A stretch of DNA of 64,000 nucleotides. Origin: Pseudomonas flavescens (GTDB taxonomy: Bacteria > Pseudomonadota > Gammaproteobacteria > Pseudomonadales > Pseudomonadaceae). The stretch spans positions 3,100,001 to 3,164,000 of the forward strand of contig NZ_JACBYV010000001.1 of assembly GCF_013408425.1 (NCBI RefSeq), written 5' to 3'. Below the pieces are notes generated by a model. The model made no database searches. It worked only from the letters and a program-made list of their open reading frames with translations, and had not been told where the DNA came from. Every line of letters starts with the position of its first letter. Position 1 is the first letter of the stretch. The position numbers and the translations under genes were made by a program. Below are positions 8,711 to 18,186 of this stretch, in pieces.

Positions 8711-9610
8711 ATGGCAAAGCCCAATCTCAATGATTTGTTAGCGTTCGCGACTACGGCGCGGGAGCGGAGCTTCACAAGGGCAGCGGCGCAGCTGGGTATA
8801 TCGCGCTCCGCCTTGAGCCACAAAATGCGCGCGCTGGAAGAACTGCTCGGCATGCAATTGCTGACACGCACCACGCGCAGCGTTTCGACCACTGAAGCGG
8901 GCGCGCGCTTATTGAGTGCTGTCGCGCCGAGAATCAGTGAGATTGAAGAGGAGCTCGCGAGCCTGACCGCTTTGCGCGAGAAGCCCGCCGGGATGGTGCG
9001 CATCACGGCAAATGACCATTCAATCCAAACCGTGCTGTGGCCCAGGCTGCTGCCGTTGCTGGAAGAATACCCGGACATCCAGATCGAGTTCAGCGCGGAC
9101 TACGGCTTTACCGATATCGCGGCCCAACGTTTCAACGCCGGCGTCAGGCTTGGCGACAGCGTAGATAAAGACATGATTGCTACGCGCATCGCGCCGGACA
9201 TGCGGATGGCAATAGGCGCGGCGCCTAAATACTTGGAGGGGAAACGTCCACCGGCCTCCCCCCATGAGCTGACCGAGTTCGATTGCATTAACCTGCGGCT
9301 GCCTACCTACGGCGGCCTTTATGCCTGGGAGTTTGAAAAAGATGGCAACGAGCTCAGTGTTCGCGTGGAAGGGCAGGTCATCTTCAATAACGCGTTTCTC
9401 ATGATCAAAGCAGCTATTGATGGCCGGGGGCTGGTCTATGCGCCATTCGATATTCTGGAGCAGCATTTCAAGTCCGGGGAGCTAGAGCCGCTACTCGAAG
9501 ACTGGTGCGCCACGTTCCCCGGCTACCACATTTACTACGCTAGCAGGCGACAGGTCTCGCCGGCACTCACTCTGGTAATCAACGCGCTGCGTTATCACCA
9601 AGCGCCGTGA
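8711..9610 (+). CDS. LysR-family transcriptional regulator
   Basis: A 299-residue LysR protein. The N-terminal winged helix covers residues 1-60, with FATTARERSFTRAAAQLGIS, RSALSHKMRALEELLG and LLTRTTRSVSTTEAG. A substrate-binding domain follows, of the subgroup common in Pseudomonas (GFTDIAAQRFNAGVRLG, YYASRR). An in-frame ATG at 8672 would add 13 residues; neither start has a strong ribosome binding site. It is divergent from the cupin/CMD operon across about 220 bases and likely regulates it. A GCACTAGTGC palindrome sits at about 8692. It closely resembles the convergent LysR at 9703-10596, which suggests an old duplication. Confidence 0.88.
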   Translation: MAKPNLNDLLAFATTARERSFTRAAAQLGISRSALSHKMRALEELLGMQLLTRTTRSVSTTEAGARLLSAVAPRISEIEEELASLTALREKPAGMVRITANDHSIQTVLWPRLLPLLEEYPDIQIEFSADYGFTDIAAQRFNAGVRLGDSVDKDMIATRIAPDMRMAIGAAPKYLEGKRPPASPHELTEFDCINLRLPTYGGLYAWEFEKDGNELSVRVEGQVIFNNAFLMIKAAIDGRGLVYAPFDILEQHFKSGELEPLLEDWCATFPGYHIYYASRRQVSPALTLVINALRYHQAP

Positions 9611-9702
9611 CTCGCGGATTAATCGCTCAAGCGCTGCATATTGCTGCAACGATCACCTCTCAATCACAGCCTCGTGTTAGCACCAATGTCCTTCTGCAGC
9701 GG

Positions 9703-10596
9703 CTAATTTTCGTGGTATCGCAGGGCTGCGACAAGAAGCTGGAAAGCAGCTGTATTCTGCCTCCGGCTTGGGTAGTAGAGATGATACCCAGCAAATGATG
9801 GGCACCACTGCTGCAGAATCGGTAGCAGACTCCCCGCCTTGATCTGCGCCTCAACTTGCGATCTCAACAAGCAAGCCAAACCGAGCCCTGACATGGCGGC
9901 TTGAATTATCAACTCAGGCCTGTTCAACGACAGCTGGCCGGATACTCTGACCTTCAGCGGCTGACCGTCCCGCGCGAACTCCCACATTGATGCGCCGCCC
10001 AAGGTGGGCAGGCGACGATTGATGCATCGGTGGGACGAAAGCTCGAAAGGAGTTTCGGGCTTGGGGCATGTGGAGAAATAAGAAGGCGCACCCACCACCA
10101 CCAACTGCTCCGGTGGCCCAATGGGAACGGCAACCATGTCCTTGTCCAGGTTGGCGCCAAGGCGAATACCGGCGTCGTAGCGCTCCGCGACTATGTCGAC
10201 AAAACCATTGTCCACATCGAGCTCGATGTTGAGATCGGGGTAATCAGAAAGCAGCGTGTGTACAGCAGGCCAGACAATGGTCTCTGCAGCATGATCCGCG
10301 GAGGTGATCCTCACCGTACCTGCCGGCTGGTCAGCAGCCCCCGTCAACGCACCCAGTTGCCGATGTATATCCTCCAGCGCCGGACCAAGCGTTTCCAGCA
10401 GACGAGCGCCAGCTTCAGTGGGTGCAACACTGCGAGTGGTTCGGCTTAGCAGGCGGATGCCGAGTCTACCTTCGAGGCGACGGATTTTATGACTCAACGC
10501 GGACTGAGACGTCCCGAGGCGCCCAGCGGCCCGGGTAAAACTGTTCAATTGCGCCACCGCCACGAAGGCAGCCAGGCTGCCAAGTTCGTCCTGCAT
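9703..10596 (-). CDS. LysR-family transcriptional regulator
   Basis: A 297-residue LysR protein starting at 10596 with GGGAG nine bases upstream. The HTH (VAVAQLNSFTRAAGRLGTSQ, SALSHKIRRLEGRLG, LLSRTTRSVAPTEAGARLL) and the effector domain (GFVDIVAERYDAGIRLG, YYPSRR) parallel those of the LysR at 8711, so the two are paralogues lying tail to tail. It is divergent from the exported FG-GAP gene at 10804 across 207 bases, the obvious candidate target. The effector is unknown. Confidence 0.88.
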   Translation of the reverse strand: MQDELGSLAAFVAVAQLNSFTRAAGRLGTSQSALSHKIRRLEGRLGIRLLSRTTRSVAPTEAGARLLETLGPALEDIHRQLGALTGAADQPAGTVRITSADHAAETIVWPAVHTLLSDYPDLNIELDVDNGFVDIVAERYDAGIRLGANLDKDMVAVPIGPPEQLVVVGAPSYFSTCPKPETPFELSSHRCINRRLPTLGGASMWEFARDGQPLKVRVSGQLSLNRPELIIQAAMSGLGLACLLRSQVEAQIKAGSLLPILQQWCPSFAGYHLYYPSRRQNTAAFQLLVAALRYHEN

Positions 10597-10803
10597 GATT
10601 AATGACTCCCCGTCATACCCCACCACTCAAACCGCGAGTCATCCACGGCCAGAACCGAAGAACGGATGATAGCTCCCAGCAAAAATTTATGACTTACCGT
10701 CATAAGTCCAAGTGTGTTCAAGCGGCTAATCACAGCGGCTCATGCGGGTTAGAGTCTTTGCTCACTATGTGCCAATGCCATGGCCTGCGGAGGATCGATC
10801 ACG

Positions 10804-12162
10804 ATGATGAGACGCTTTCTAAAATCACCCATTACGCTCCTCGCATCAGTCACCGTAATGGCGGGAGCTGCGGGAGCTCAGGACGGAACAAGAAACCCCG
10901 CTTCCGACGCGTTCATACTGATTCCCGAGAGCCCCTCCTCCGCTTATGTCGACGCCACGGCAACTCATGTTCCCATCGCCCCCAGTCTTCACGCTACCGA
11001 CTCGGTATTTATCGACGTCGACAATGACGGGCATTTGGACGTGGTGGTTTCCGTCGAGTACGGGGTTAACAGGCTTTATTTGAACGATGGCACCGGGCGA
11101 CTGACTTACGTGCCCGATGCCTTTGGGACAGAGCCTCATGACAACGAGCATGTGAGAGCTGCCGACTTCGACGGCGACGGCAATATGGATGTGGTTTTCG
11201 TCGCTGAATCCGATGAGGTACACCAACTGTTTCTGGGTGATGGCAAAGGTGGTTTTATAGATGCCAGCGAGCGTCTCCCGGCACATAGCCAAGGTAATGG
11301 ATTGGCAGTCGGCGACGTAAACGGCGACGGATTGCCTGATATCGTGGTGGGCAGTACAGGCGAAACGGGGCACACGCCAGATGCGCAGATCATTCCGGCT
11401 AGCAACCTGCTCTTCCTCAACGATCCGAAGCGCCCAGGGCACTTCATCGACGCCACGAAAACACACCTCCCCGATAGCAATGATCAGACGGAAAGCATTG
11501 CACTTGCCGATATGACCGGCGACGGCCATCTGGACATGGTGATCGCGAGCCCGGCCCATCCAAACCGATTGCTGATCAACGATGGACAAGGCCGGTTCAC
11601 CGACGCATCTGATCGGCTTGATCTGCAAGTGCCGATGGAAACCCGCGAAGTGCAGGTTTTCGATGCGAACGGAGATGGCCTCAATGACATTCTGTTCTTC
11701 AACATTACGAGCAATAACTTCGGCTGGGACAAAGATCCTCAGACACGGCTTCTGATCAATGACGGTAAAGGCCGCTTCATTGACGAAACCGCCGAACGCC
11801 TGCCAGCGCACCGCTTCTCGAGCTGGGCGGGCAAGATAGTCGACTTCAACAACGACGGTGCCCCGGATATTCTCGCCGGCGCGATTCAGGTACCTGGGTT
11901 CGTGCCGCTGCAGTTGAGGGCTTGGCAGAATGATGGCAAGGGCTTCTTCAAGGATGTCACGCTTGACGCGGTACCTGGCATTACCGTTGGCCGAAGCTGG
12001 AGCATGGGCTCTGGCGACCTCGATGGCGACGGCAAGACCGACATTTTCATTGGCGGCTGGGGCACACAAGCCAGGCTGCTGCTTACCGATAAACAAGGCT
12101 ATCAAGACGGCCTGCCCGCGCAGCAAAGATTGACGCCGGCTCGTAGCAAAGACCGCAACTAG
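10804..12162 (+). CDS. Secreted FG-GAP/VCBS-repeat protein
   Basis: A 452-residue protein starting at 10804, with GGAGG ten bases upstream; an ATG at 10780 is less likely. A signal peptide (MMRRFLKSPITLLASV, ending near AGAAGAQ) is followed by seven FG-GAP-like blades. Each carries a calcium-loop motif: DVDNDGHLD, DFDGDGNMD, DVNGDGLPD, DMTGDGHLD, DANGDGLND, DFNNDGAPD and DLDGDGKTD. Most blades end in a LxxNDGxGRF strand. Together they should form a seven-bladed beta-propeller stabilised by Ca2+. Such proteins bind ligands or surfaces outside the cytoplasm. No catalytic domain is seen. Its LysR neighbour is divergent. Confidence 0.85.
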   Translation: MMRRFLKSPITLLASVTVMAGAAGAQDGTRNPASDAFILIPESPSSAYVDATATHVPIAPSLHATDSVFIDVDNDGHLDVVVSVEYGVNRLYLNDGTGRLTYVPDAFGTEPHDNEHVRAADFDGDGNMDVVFVAESDEVHQLFLGDGKGGFIDASERLPAHSQGNGLAVGDVNGDGLPDIVVGSTGETGHTPDAQIIPASNLLFLNDPKRPGHFIDATKTHLPDSNDQTESIALADMTGDGHLDMVIASPAHPNRLLINDGQGRFTDASDRLDLQVPMETREVQVFDANGDGLNDILFFNITSNNFGWDKDPQTRLLINDGKGRFIDETAERLPAHRFSSWAGKIVDFNNDGAPDILAGAIQVPGFVPLQLRAWQNDGKGFFKDVTLDAVPGITVGRSWSMGSGDLDGDGKTDIFIGGWGTQARLLLTDKQGYQDGLPAQQRLTPARSKDRN

Positions 12163-12626
12163 AGCATGTGACTTTATCCTGTTACGTGCGCATCGCCTTG
12201 CACGTCCGTGGCAGAACCTGTCCAAGCTCAGAAGTCGTCAGGCGCTCTTGACCGTCAACCTGGAATGCCGTGGCATTGAGCTCGGCGCCAAGACCTTGAT
12301 GTAGTCCAGTTAACGAACTTCATCAATAATTTCTGGAATTTCACTGTGCGAACCCAAGCCCAGCGCGACGAAATTCCCCGAAAATATCGCTCCTGTTATA
12401 GCAGCGCCTGCTTGCACATCCGACCATACGGCAAAGCCAAACTTCTTGAGTTCGAAGACCTCTCGGGAATTATTTTTTGCCCGCTCTCTATCAACAAGAG
12501 AGCTTGGATATTTTGCCTCATCATGCAACTAGGCCTCACTGCAAGCATTGAGCTTGGTCGCCTCAAGCTCTTATCTTTGCAGCCGACTAACTACTCAGAG
12601 TATGACTGACTCTGCATGCACTGACC
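12163..12626. other. Intergenic stretch with fragments, no firm gene
   Basis: This stretch has a lower GC content than its surroundings. On the plus strand 12164-12301 is open and ends in a run (ARPWQNLSKLRSRQALLTVN) that looks coding but has no start, so it may be a gene tail. On the minus strand 12310-12528 encodes 72 residues from a TTG start. Its C-terminal part is Gly/Ala-rich and hydrophobic (VQAGAAITGAIFSGNFVALG), but I see no ribosome binding site. I recognise neither. Confidence 0.3.
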
Positions 12627-13412
12627 TCAGATGAAAATAGTGCCGCGCAAGTACAGTGCACCGTGCCCACTGATTATCACCCTGCCGCTGTCCAGAACCT
12701 CACAGTGCAAACGGCCCTTGCGCGCCCCACCCTGTTCAGCACTCAGGCGGCGTTTGCCCAGGCGCCCGGCCCAATAGGGCGCCAGAGAAGTGTGAGCGGA
12801 GCCCGTGACCGGGTCTTCATTCACGCCCACCCTCGGCCCGAACCAGCGAGAGACAAAATCGAAGCGATGACTCGGCGCGGTGACCGCGATGCCACGCACG
12901 TCGAATTCGGTCAGAGCAACGAAGTCGGGATTCAAAGCGGCAACGATGGCTTCATTCTCGACAACGACCAGGTAATCATCTGTGCGATAAAGCGCATCGA
13001 TTCGCTCCAGCCCCAGCGCTTGCAAAAGGCCGGGCGGAACAGCTGCGGCTTCGGGTTGTTTGGCCGGGAAGTCCATCGCCAAGCGCCCGCTGTCGCGGCG
13101 TACCCGTAATTCACCGCTGCGGGTGGAGAAGCGCACCGTATCACGGCTTTCACCAAGCTGCTCGAACAACACCCAGGCGGCTGCCAGGGTGGCGTGGCCA
13201 CACAGGTCGACTTCCACCGCAGGCGTAAACCAACGTAGCTCGAACACCTCACCGCTACGAACGAAGTAGGCCGTCTCGGACAGGTTGTTCTCTGCGGCGA
13301 TTCGTTGCAGTGCTTCATCAGGCAGCCAGGCCTGAAGCGGACAAACTGCCGCAGGATTGCCACCGAACGCCTCGGAAGAAAACGCATCCACCTGGAAAAT
13401 ATCGAGCTGCAT
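12627..13412 (-). CDS. PhzF-family epimerase/isomerase
   Basis: A 261-residue protein of the PhzF phenazine-biosynthesis-like family, a diaminopimelate-epimerase fold. The start at 13412 gives the typical MQLDIFQVDAFSS N-terminus; an upstream in-frame ATG at 13457 is less likely. The family motifs GGNPAAVCPL, the Glu of NNLSETAYFV, DLCGHATLAAAWVLF and GVNEDPVTGSAHTSLAPYW are all present. Members catalyse isomerisations of small acids, but most, including this one, have no known substrate. No other phenazine genes are nearby. It is on the same strand as the SDR and MDR genes upstream, 139 bases from the SDR gene. Confidence 0.88.
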   Translation of the reverse strand: MQLDIFQVDAFSSEAFGGNPAAVCPLQAWLPDEALQRIAAENNLSETAYFVRSGEVFELRWFTPAVEVDLCGHATLAAAWVLFEQLGESRDTVRFSTRSGELRVRRDSGRLAMDFPAKQPEAAAVPPGLLQALGLERIDALYRTDDYLVVVENEAIVAALNPDFVALTEFDVRGIAVTAPSHRFDFVSRWFGPRVGVNEDPVTGSAHTSLAPYWAGRLGKRRLSAEQGGARKGRLHCEVLDSGRVIISGHGALYLRGTIFI

Positions 13413-13551
13413 TCTGATCGATCCGGTTCTTGTCTCTGAGTCTGTGGGCGTTGCCACTTCGAAGCGCCACTCACCCTGTTGGTTGACCGCACCCGCCGAA
13501 ACGAGCCTCGACTACTCGCGGCTGCCGTTTCGAACCCTATCCAGCATGGCC

Positions 13552-14301
13552 TTATACCTGCCCAAGGCCACCGTCGACAGGTAGATCGATTCCAGTCACG
13601 AAAGAGCTGTCATCGCTGGCCAGAAACAACGCAACGGTTGCGGCCTCTTCCACCCGCCCTACCCTGCCCATGGGCATCGCCTCGAGTAGCGTCGGCAGTG
13701 CTTGCTCAATGGCCTCGGCTGGAACGCCAAGCTTACCGAAAATAGGCGTTTCGACCAGGCCGGGGCTGATCGAGTTGACGCGGATCTTGCGGTGCTTGAG
13801 ATCGGTCGTCCAGCTTCGGGCAAACGAACGGGTCGCCGCTTTCGTGGCGGCGTACACCGAATGAAGCGGGCTGCCCTTCTTATGTGCCACCGAGGCGTTG
13901 AGGATCACCGATGCACCCTCGCTGAGTAGCGGCAGCGCCTTTTGTACGGAGAAGAAAAGCCCACGGACATTGGCGTTGAACTGCCTGTCGAAGTCTTCCG
14001 GGGTGACCGCTTCGAATGGCGCGAGATTGTTCACGCCCGCATTGGCGAACAGCACGTCGACCCTGCCAAAGCGCTTGCCAACTTCGGCATACAGCGCATC
14101 GAGCGCAGCCAGATCGGAAACGTCCGCAACGATGGCCACGGCACGCTCACCGATCTCAACCGCGGCCGCCTCAAGGGCGGCTTTGCTGCGGCCAACGATG
14201 ACAACCTGTGCCCCCTCCTCCGCGAACAGCTTCGCGGAGGCCAGACCGATGCCGCTTCCGCCACCGGTGATCACCGCGACTTTACCCGTCAGTTTTGCCA
14301 T
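13552..14301 (-). CDS. Short-chain dehydrogenase/reductase
   Basis: A 249-residue classical SDR oxidoreductase. The NAD(P)-binding TGGGSGIG is at residues 13-20, DVSD near 60, and LFANAGVNN near 85. The catalytic Ser is in ILNASVAHKKG and the Tyr-Lys in VYAATKAA. The family's usual C-terminus (TGIDLPVDGGLGQV) is intact. It lies about 100 bases downstream of the MDR gene on the same strand, and both are divergent from the AraC gene at 15498, so an AraC-controlled two-gene operon is likely. The substrate is unknown. Confidence 0.9.
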   Translation of the reverse strand: MAKLTGKVAVITGGGSGIGLASAKLFAEEGAQVVIVGRSKAALEAAAVEIGERAVAIVADVSDLAALDALYAEVGKRFGRVDVLFANAGVNNLAPFEAVTPEDFDRQFNANVRGLFFSVQKALPLLSEGASVILNASVAHKKGSPLHSVYAATKAATRSFARSWTTDLKHRKIRVNSISPGLVETPIFGKLGVPAEAIEQALPTLLEAMPMGRVGRVEEAATVALFLASDDSSFVTGIDLPVDGGLGQV

Positions 14302-14402
14302 GTTGCATGCTCCATGTAATGAGAAAAGCGCGATAAACGCGCAGCACCGACGCGTCGATACCCGCCTTGCTGCGCGCTATTGAAAGCTTGGGAAGCTCGG
14401 TC

Positions 14403-15401
14403 TCAGCGTTCGTTGGTGATGACGACCTTGCCGAACAGATTGCGCTTGCCGAAATGCTCGAACGCGGCCTTGCCGTCGTCGAAGCTGAAGCGGCTGTCTA
14501 TCACCGGGCGGATACGGTTCTGCGCCACGGCCGCGATCACATCCTGCAGATCCTGGCGGTTGCCCGTCACGATCGTCTGGAACCGCGCGAAGGTGAGGAA
14601 CATCTCGAGGTAACTGGGCATCTCGCCCTGGGCCAGCACACCGACCATCGATACCTGGCCGCTGAGCGCGACCGCCTTGAGCGACTGAGCGAAAGTGCCG
14701 GGGCCACCGACCTCGACGACGCGATCAACACCACGCCCATCGGTAAGCGCTTTCGCCTGCTCGCCCCAGTTGGGGTTTTCGGCGTAATTGATGACATGGT
14801 CGGCACCCAATGCCAGTAGCCGCTGCGCCTTCTCAGCCGAAGAGGTCGTCGCGATCACTTTGGCGCCACGCGCCTTGGCGAATTGCAGCGCAAATAGTGA
14901 TACGCCACCGGAGCCCTGGGTCAGCACGCTGTGCTGCGGCCCGACACCGGCAACGGCGTTCCAACCGGTGACTGCAGCACATGGCAGTGTCGCTGCATCT
15001 TCGAAACTGATCGAATCGGGAATAGCGACCAACTCGTTCTGGTCGACAGCGCGATATTCGGCCATCCAGCCATCGAGCTGCGTGCCATATTGCGGTGTGA
15101 ACTCGCGAAACGACCCTGAATGCCAGCCAGGCATGAAGTTGTTCACCACCCGGTCGCCGACCGCGAAGCGGGTTACACCCGTACCGACTGCCTCGACGAT
15201 CCCGGCTGCATCAGACAACTGCACACGCCCTTCTTCGAGAGGGAACGGCGACTGACCGCTGATGATCGAGAGGTCGCGGAAGTTGAGCGAGGTTGCCTTG
15301 ATATTTATCAGCACTTCTCCAGGGCCGGGCTGCGGCGTGGGCTCCTCACATAAAGCCAGGCCATTGATCGAGCCGATTTTCTGCAAACGATAGATCTTCA
15401 T
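14403..15401 (-). CDS. Medium-chain NAD(P)-dependent alcohol dehydrogenase / quinone-oxidoreductase-like
   Basis: A 332-residue MDR protein, start at 15401 with GGGGA upstream. The N-terminal GroES-like domain has TSLNFRDLSIISG, LSDAAGIVEAVG and VGDRVVNNFMPGW. The Rossmann motif is GSGGVSLFALQFAKARG near residue 170. The structural-zinc four-cysteine loop and the GHE catalytic-zinc motif are absent, so it belongs to the zinc-independent quinone-reductase-like branch. It is first in a likely operon with the SDR gene and is divergent from the AraC regulator. Confidence 0.87.
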   Translation of the reverse strand: MKIYRLQKIGSINGLALCEEPTPQPGPGEVLINIKATSLNFRDLSIISGQSPFPLEEGRVQLSDAAGIVEAVGTGVTRFAVGDRVVNNFMPGWHSGSFREFTPQYGTQLDGWMAEYRAVDQNELVAIPDSISFEDAATLPCAAVTGWNAVAGVGPQHSVLTQGSGGVSLFALQFAKARGAKVIATTSSAEKAQRLLALGADHVINYAENPNWGEQAKALTDGRGVDRVVEVGGPGTFAQSLKAVALSGQVSMVGVLAQGEMPSYLEMFLTFARFQTIVTGNRQDLQDVIAAVAQNRIRPVIDSRFSFDDGKAAFEHFGKRNLFGKVVITNER

Positions 15402-15497
15402 ACGTATCCCCATGTTGGTGGGAAAAGTATCTCGGAGCTTGACCGGATCATCCATTACATGGAGTCTTTAATTCATAACCTATCGTCCGAGATCGTC

Positions 15498-16448
15498 ATG
15501 CATCCATTCGACTCCGTGCTCAGCGCCATGCAGCTCGAAAGCTCGCTCTTCGTCCGGCTACACGCCCAGGCGCCATGGGCGATCTCGTTCGACAGCGGAG
15601 CTCAGGCGCGTCTTGTCGTCGTCGCGAAGGGCAACTGCTGGTTTACCCATATCGGTCACCCGCCGGTCGTGGTTCAGCAAGGCGATTGCCTCATCATCAA
15701 GCAGGGAGTCATGGGCATATTGGGCGATGCACCGGAGCGCGTCGCCGTGCCCTGCTGGCAGATCGCTGACCACGTGACAGGCCAGAAAGTCTCGTTCGGT
15801 GGGGATGGTGAAGCGTGTGAGTTCTTTTCGACCTTGTTCACTTTTGACCACGCTGCCGGCGAGCCGCTATCGGCACTCTTGCCTGACGTAGTACATATCG
15901 CGATGCCGGAGTCAGACGCCGGGCGGATGGTGTCCATACTCGAACAGATCGGCACCGAGGAAGCGCAGGCCTCGCTCGGGGGCTCCTACGTTGTCGGTCG
16001 GCTGCTCGACGTTCTGTTCATCCAGGCAATCCGCACCTGGGCCAGCTCTGAGGGCAATATGCACGAGGGTTGGCTAGCCGGGCTGACCCATCGCCAACTG
16101 GCACAGACCCTGAACCGCATCCACGCCGATCTGGCGCACCGCTGGACGCTGGAGCAACTCGCCCGCGACGCCGGAATGTCACGCTCCAGTTTCGCCGCCC
16201 TGTTCAAGTCGGTTGTCGGCGTGCCGCCGCTGAGCTATATCGCAACGTGGCGTATCTATCGGGCCAAGCTCATTCTTGCAGCAGGCCATTCCATCGCGGT
16301 CGCTGCCGAAAAGACGGGATACGGCACCGATATCGCGCTCAGCCGTGCCTTCAAGGCAGCGACTGGTGTAGCGCCCGGACAATGGCGCCACGACCATCGA
16401 ACCTCCGCAAGAAACTCGCGCCCTGACCAATCGGCAACTCCTACCTGA
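15498..16448 (+). CDS. AraC-family transcriptional regulator
   Basis: A 316-residue protein. The N-terminal cupin-like effector domain (MHPFDSVLSAMQLESSLFVR, then an AWAIS-like strand and HIGHPPVVVQQGDCLII) belongs to the AraC-binding group found with short-chain dehydrogenases. The C-terminal double HTH contains WTLEQLARDAGMSRSSFAAL and AAEKTGYGTDIALSRAFKAA. An upstream ATG at 15459 is possible. It is divergent from the MDR/SDR operon (96 bases between starts) and probably controls it. A decayed copy of the last 150 bases of this gene lies at 31996-32140. Confidence 0.87.
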   Translation: MHPFDSVLSAMQLESSLFVRLHAQAPWAISFDSGAQARLVVVAKGNCWFTHIGHPPVVVQQGDCLIIKQGVMGILGDAPERVAVPCWQIADHVTGQKVSFGGDGEACEFFSTLFTFDHAAGEPLSALLPDVVHIAMPESDAGRMVSILEQIGTEEAQASLGGSYVVGRLLDVLFIQAIRTWASSEGNMHEGWLAGLTHRQLAQTLNRIHADLAHRWTLEQLARDAGMSRSSFAALFKSVVGVPPLSYIATWRIYRAKLILAAGHSIAVAAEKTGYGTDIALSRAFKAATGVAPGQWRHDHRTSARNSRPDQSATPT

Positions 16449-16674
16449 ATCGAATCGCCTATTCAACCTAGCGCGGCCTGCTGATCCGCTCTGGGCGCCC
16501 TCGCATCAGCACTAGAGCGCTTGTTCGACCGTGCGCAGCCAACCTGCCATGTAGTCGTTCCTACTGGTCACCAAAGCCGTCGCTTCCGCCAGGTATTCAA
16601 AAGTGCTTGGCGCGTGGCAAAACGCTCCCCCCTGAAGTCACGGCTGGTAATGTGGACAGCAACCGTGCGAGCGC
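16449..16674 (-). other. Intergenic, with a possible gene-tail remnant
   Basis: On the minus strand 16512-16606 is open and ends at TAG. It encodes STFEYLAEATALVTSRNDYM followed by AGWLRTVEQAL, which looks like the C-terminus of a real protein. It has no start and no family I recognise. It may be a decayed gene downstream of gabD. Confidence 0.25.
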
Positions 16675-18123
16675 CTAGATGCTCAGGCAGAGGTATTTGA
16701 TTTCCAGATAATCCTCGATGCCGTACTTGGAGCCTTCACGGCCCAGGCCCGAGGCCTTGATGCCGCCGAACGGCGCCACTTCATTGGAGATCAGGCCGGT
16801 GTTGATGCCGACCATACCGTATTCCAGCGCCTCAGCCACACGGAACACGCGGCTCAGGTCACGGGCGTAGAAGTAGGAAGCCAGACCGAACTCGGTGTCG
16901 TTGGCCATGGCGATCACTTCGGCTTCGTCCTTGAAGCGGAACAGCGGCGCCAGCGGGCCGAAGGTTTCGTCCTTGGAGACCAGCGCGTTCTTCGGTACGT
17001 CGGCCAGAATGGTCGGCTCGAAGAAGGTACCGCCGAGGGCGTGCGTCTTGCCGCCGGAGAGGATCTTGGCGCCTTTGGAAACGGCGTCCTCGATGTGCTC
17101 CTTGACCTTGGCCACGGCCTTCTCGTCGATCAGCGGACCGGTGGTGGTGCCCTCTTCCAGACCGTTGCCGATCTTCAGCTTCTCGACCGCTACCTTGAGC
17201 TTCTCGGCGAAGGCATCGTAGACGCCGTCCTGCACATAGATGCGGTTGGCACACACGCAGGTCTGACCGTTATTGCGGTACTTGGAGATGATCGCGCCTT
17301 CGATGGCCTTGTCCAGGTCAGCATCGTCGAACACGATGAAGGGCGCATTACCACCCAGCTCCAGCGACACTTTCTTGATGTCCTTGGCGCACTCGGCCAT
17401 CAGCTGGCGACCGATTTCGGTGGAGCCAGTGAACGACAGCTTGCGCACGATCGGGTTGCCGGTCAGCTCGCTGCCGATATCGCCAGCGCTACCGGTCACC
17501 ACGCTGAACACGCCAGCCGGGATACCGGCACGGGTGGCCAGCTCGGCCAGAGCCAGAGCGGAGTACGGCGTCTGCGAAGCCGGCTTGAGCACCATGGTGC
17601 AACCAGCAGCCAGCGCAGGGCCAGCCTTGCGGGTGATCATCGCAGCCGGGAAGTTCCACGGCGTGATGGCCGCGGTAACGCCGATCGGCTGCTTGATGAC
17701 GATCAGGCGCTTGTCGGCCTGGTGACCCGGAATGGTGTCGCCATAGATGCGCTTGGCTTCTTCGGCGAACCACTCGATGAAGGACGCCGCGTAGGCGATT
17801 TCGCCCTTGGCCTCGGCCAGCGGCTTGCCCTGCTCGATGGTCATCAGGCGAGCCAGGTCTTCCTGGTTCTCCAGCATCAGCTCATACCAGCGACGCAGCT
17901 TGGCGGAACGCTCCTTGGCGGTCAGCGCACGCCAGGCCGGCAGCGCCTTGTCGGCCGCTTCGATGGCGCGGCGGGTCTCGGCCGCACCCATCTTCGGCAC
18001 GGTGCCGATCACGTCACCCGTGGCCGGGTTGGTCACCTTGATGGTCTGGCCGCTGTCGGCATCAGCCCAGGCACCGTTGACGAAAGCCTGCTGGCGGAAC
18101 AGTTGAGCGTCTTTCAGTTGCAT
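16675..18123 (-). CDS. gabD: NADP-dependent succinate-semialdehyde dehydrogenase
   Basis: A 482-residue aldehyde dehydrogenase that oxidises succinate semialdehyde to succinate. GabD hallmarks are present: the N-terminal FVNGAWADADSGQTIKVTNP, the TIEQGKPLAEAKGEI motif, ITPWNFPAAMITRK for cofactor binding, FTGSTEIGR, the catalytic Glu in LELGGNAPF, and the catalytic Cys in NNGQTCVCANR. The C-terminal GGIKASGLGREGSKYGIEDY is typical. No gabT aminotransferase is adjacent. Instead it lies 63 bases downstream of an acetolactate-synthase-like TPP enzyme, which points to a role in a decarboxylase/dehydrogenase pair rather than GABA use. Confidence 0.9.
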   Translation of the reverse strand: MQLKDAQLFRQQAFVNGAWADADSGQTIKVTNPATGDVIGTVPKMGAAETRRAIEAADKALPAWRALTAKERSAKLRRWYELMLENQEDLARLMTIEQGKPLAEAKGEIAYAASFIEWFAEEAKRIYGDTIPGHQADKRLIVIKQPIGVTAAITPWNFPAAMITRKAGPALAAGCTMVLKPASQTPYSALALAELATRAGIPAGVFSVVTGSAGDIGSELTGNPIVRKLSFTGSTEIGRQLMAECAKDIKKVSLELGGNAPFIVFDDADLDKAIEGAIISKYRNNGQTCVCANRIYVQDGVYDAFAEKLKVAVEKLKIGNGLEEGTTTGPLIDEKAVAKVKEHIEDAVSKGAKILSGGKTHALGGTFFEPTILADVPKNALVSKDETFGPLAPLFRFKDEAEVIAMANDTEFGLASYFYARDLSRVFRVAEALEYGMVGINTGLISNEVAPFGGIKASGLGREGSKYGIEDYLEIKYLCLSI

Positions 18124-18186
18124 GGTGAGGTCTCAGAATAATTCAGACTTGAAAGCGGCCCCGAAGGGCCATCACAAAGAAACTGG

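Noticed and set aside
10846..12225. 459-codon minus-strand ORF
   Set aside because: It is antisense to the FG-GAP gene. Its Val/Ile/Ala repeats are the complement of the DxDGDG repeats, not a protein family.
12310..12528. 72-codon minus-strand ORF as a gene
   Set aside because: It begins with TTG, has no ribosome binding site and matches no family; recorded only in the intergenic note.
17041..18141. 366-codon plus-strand ORF
   Set aside because: It is antisense to gabD and has no family features; an artefact of GC-rich third positions.
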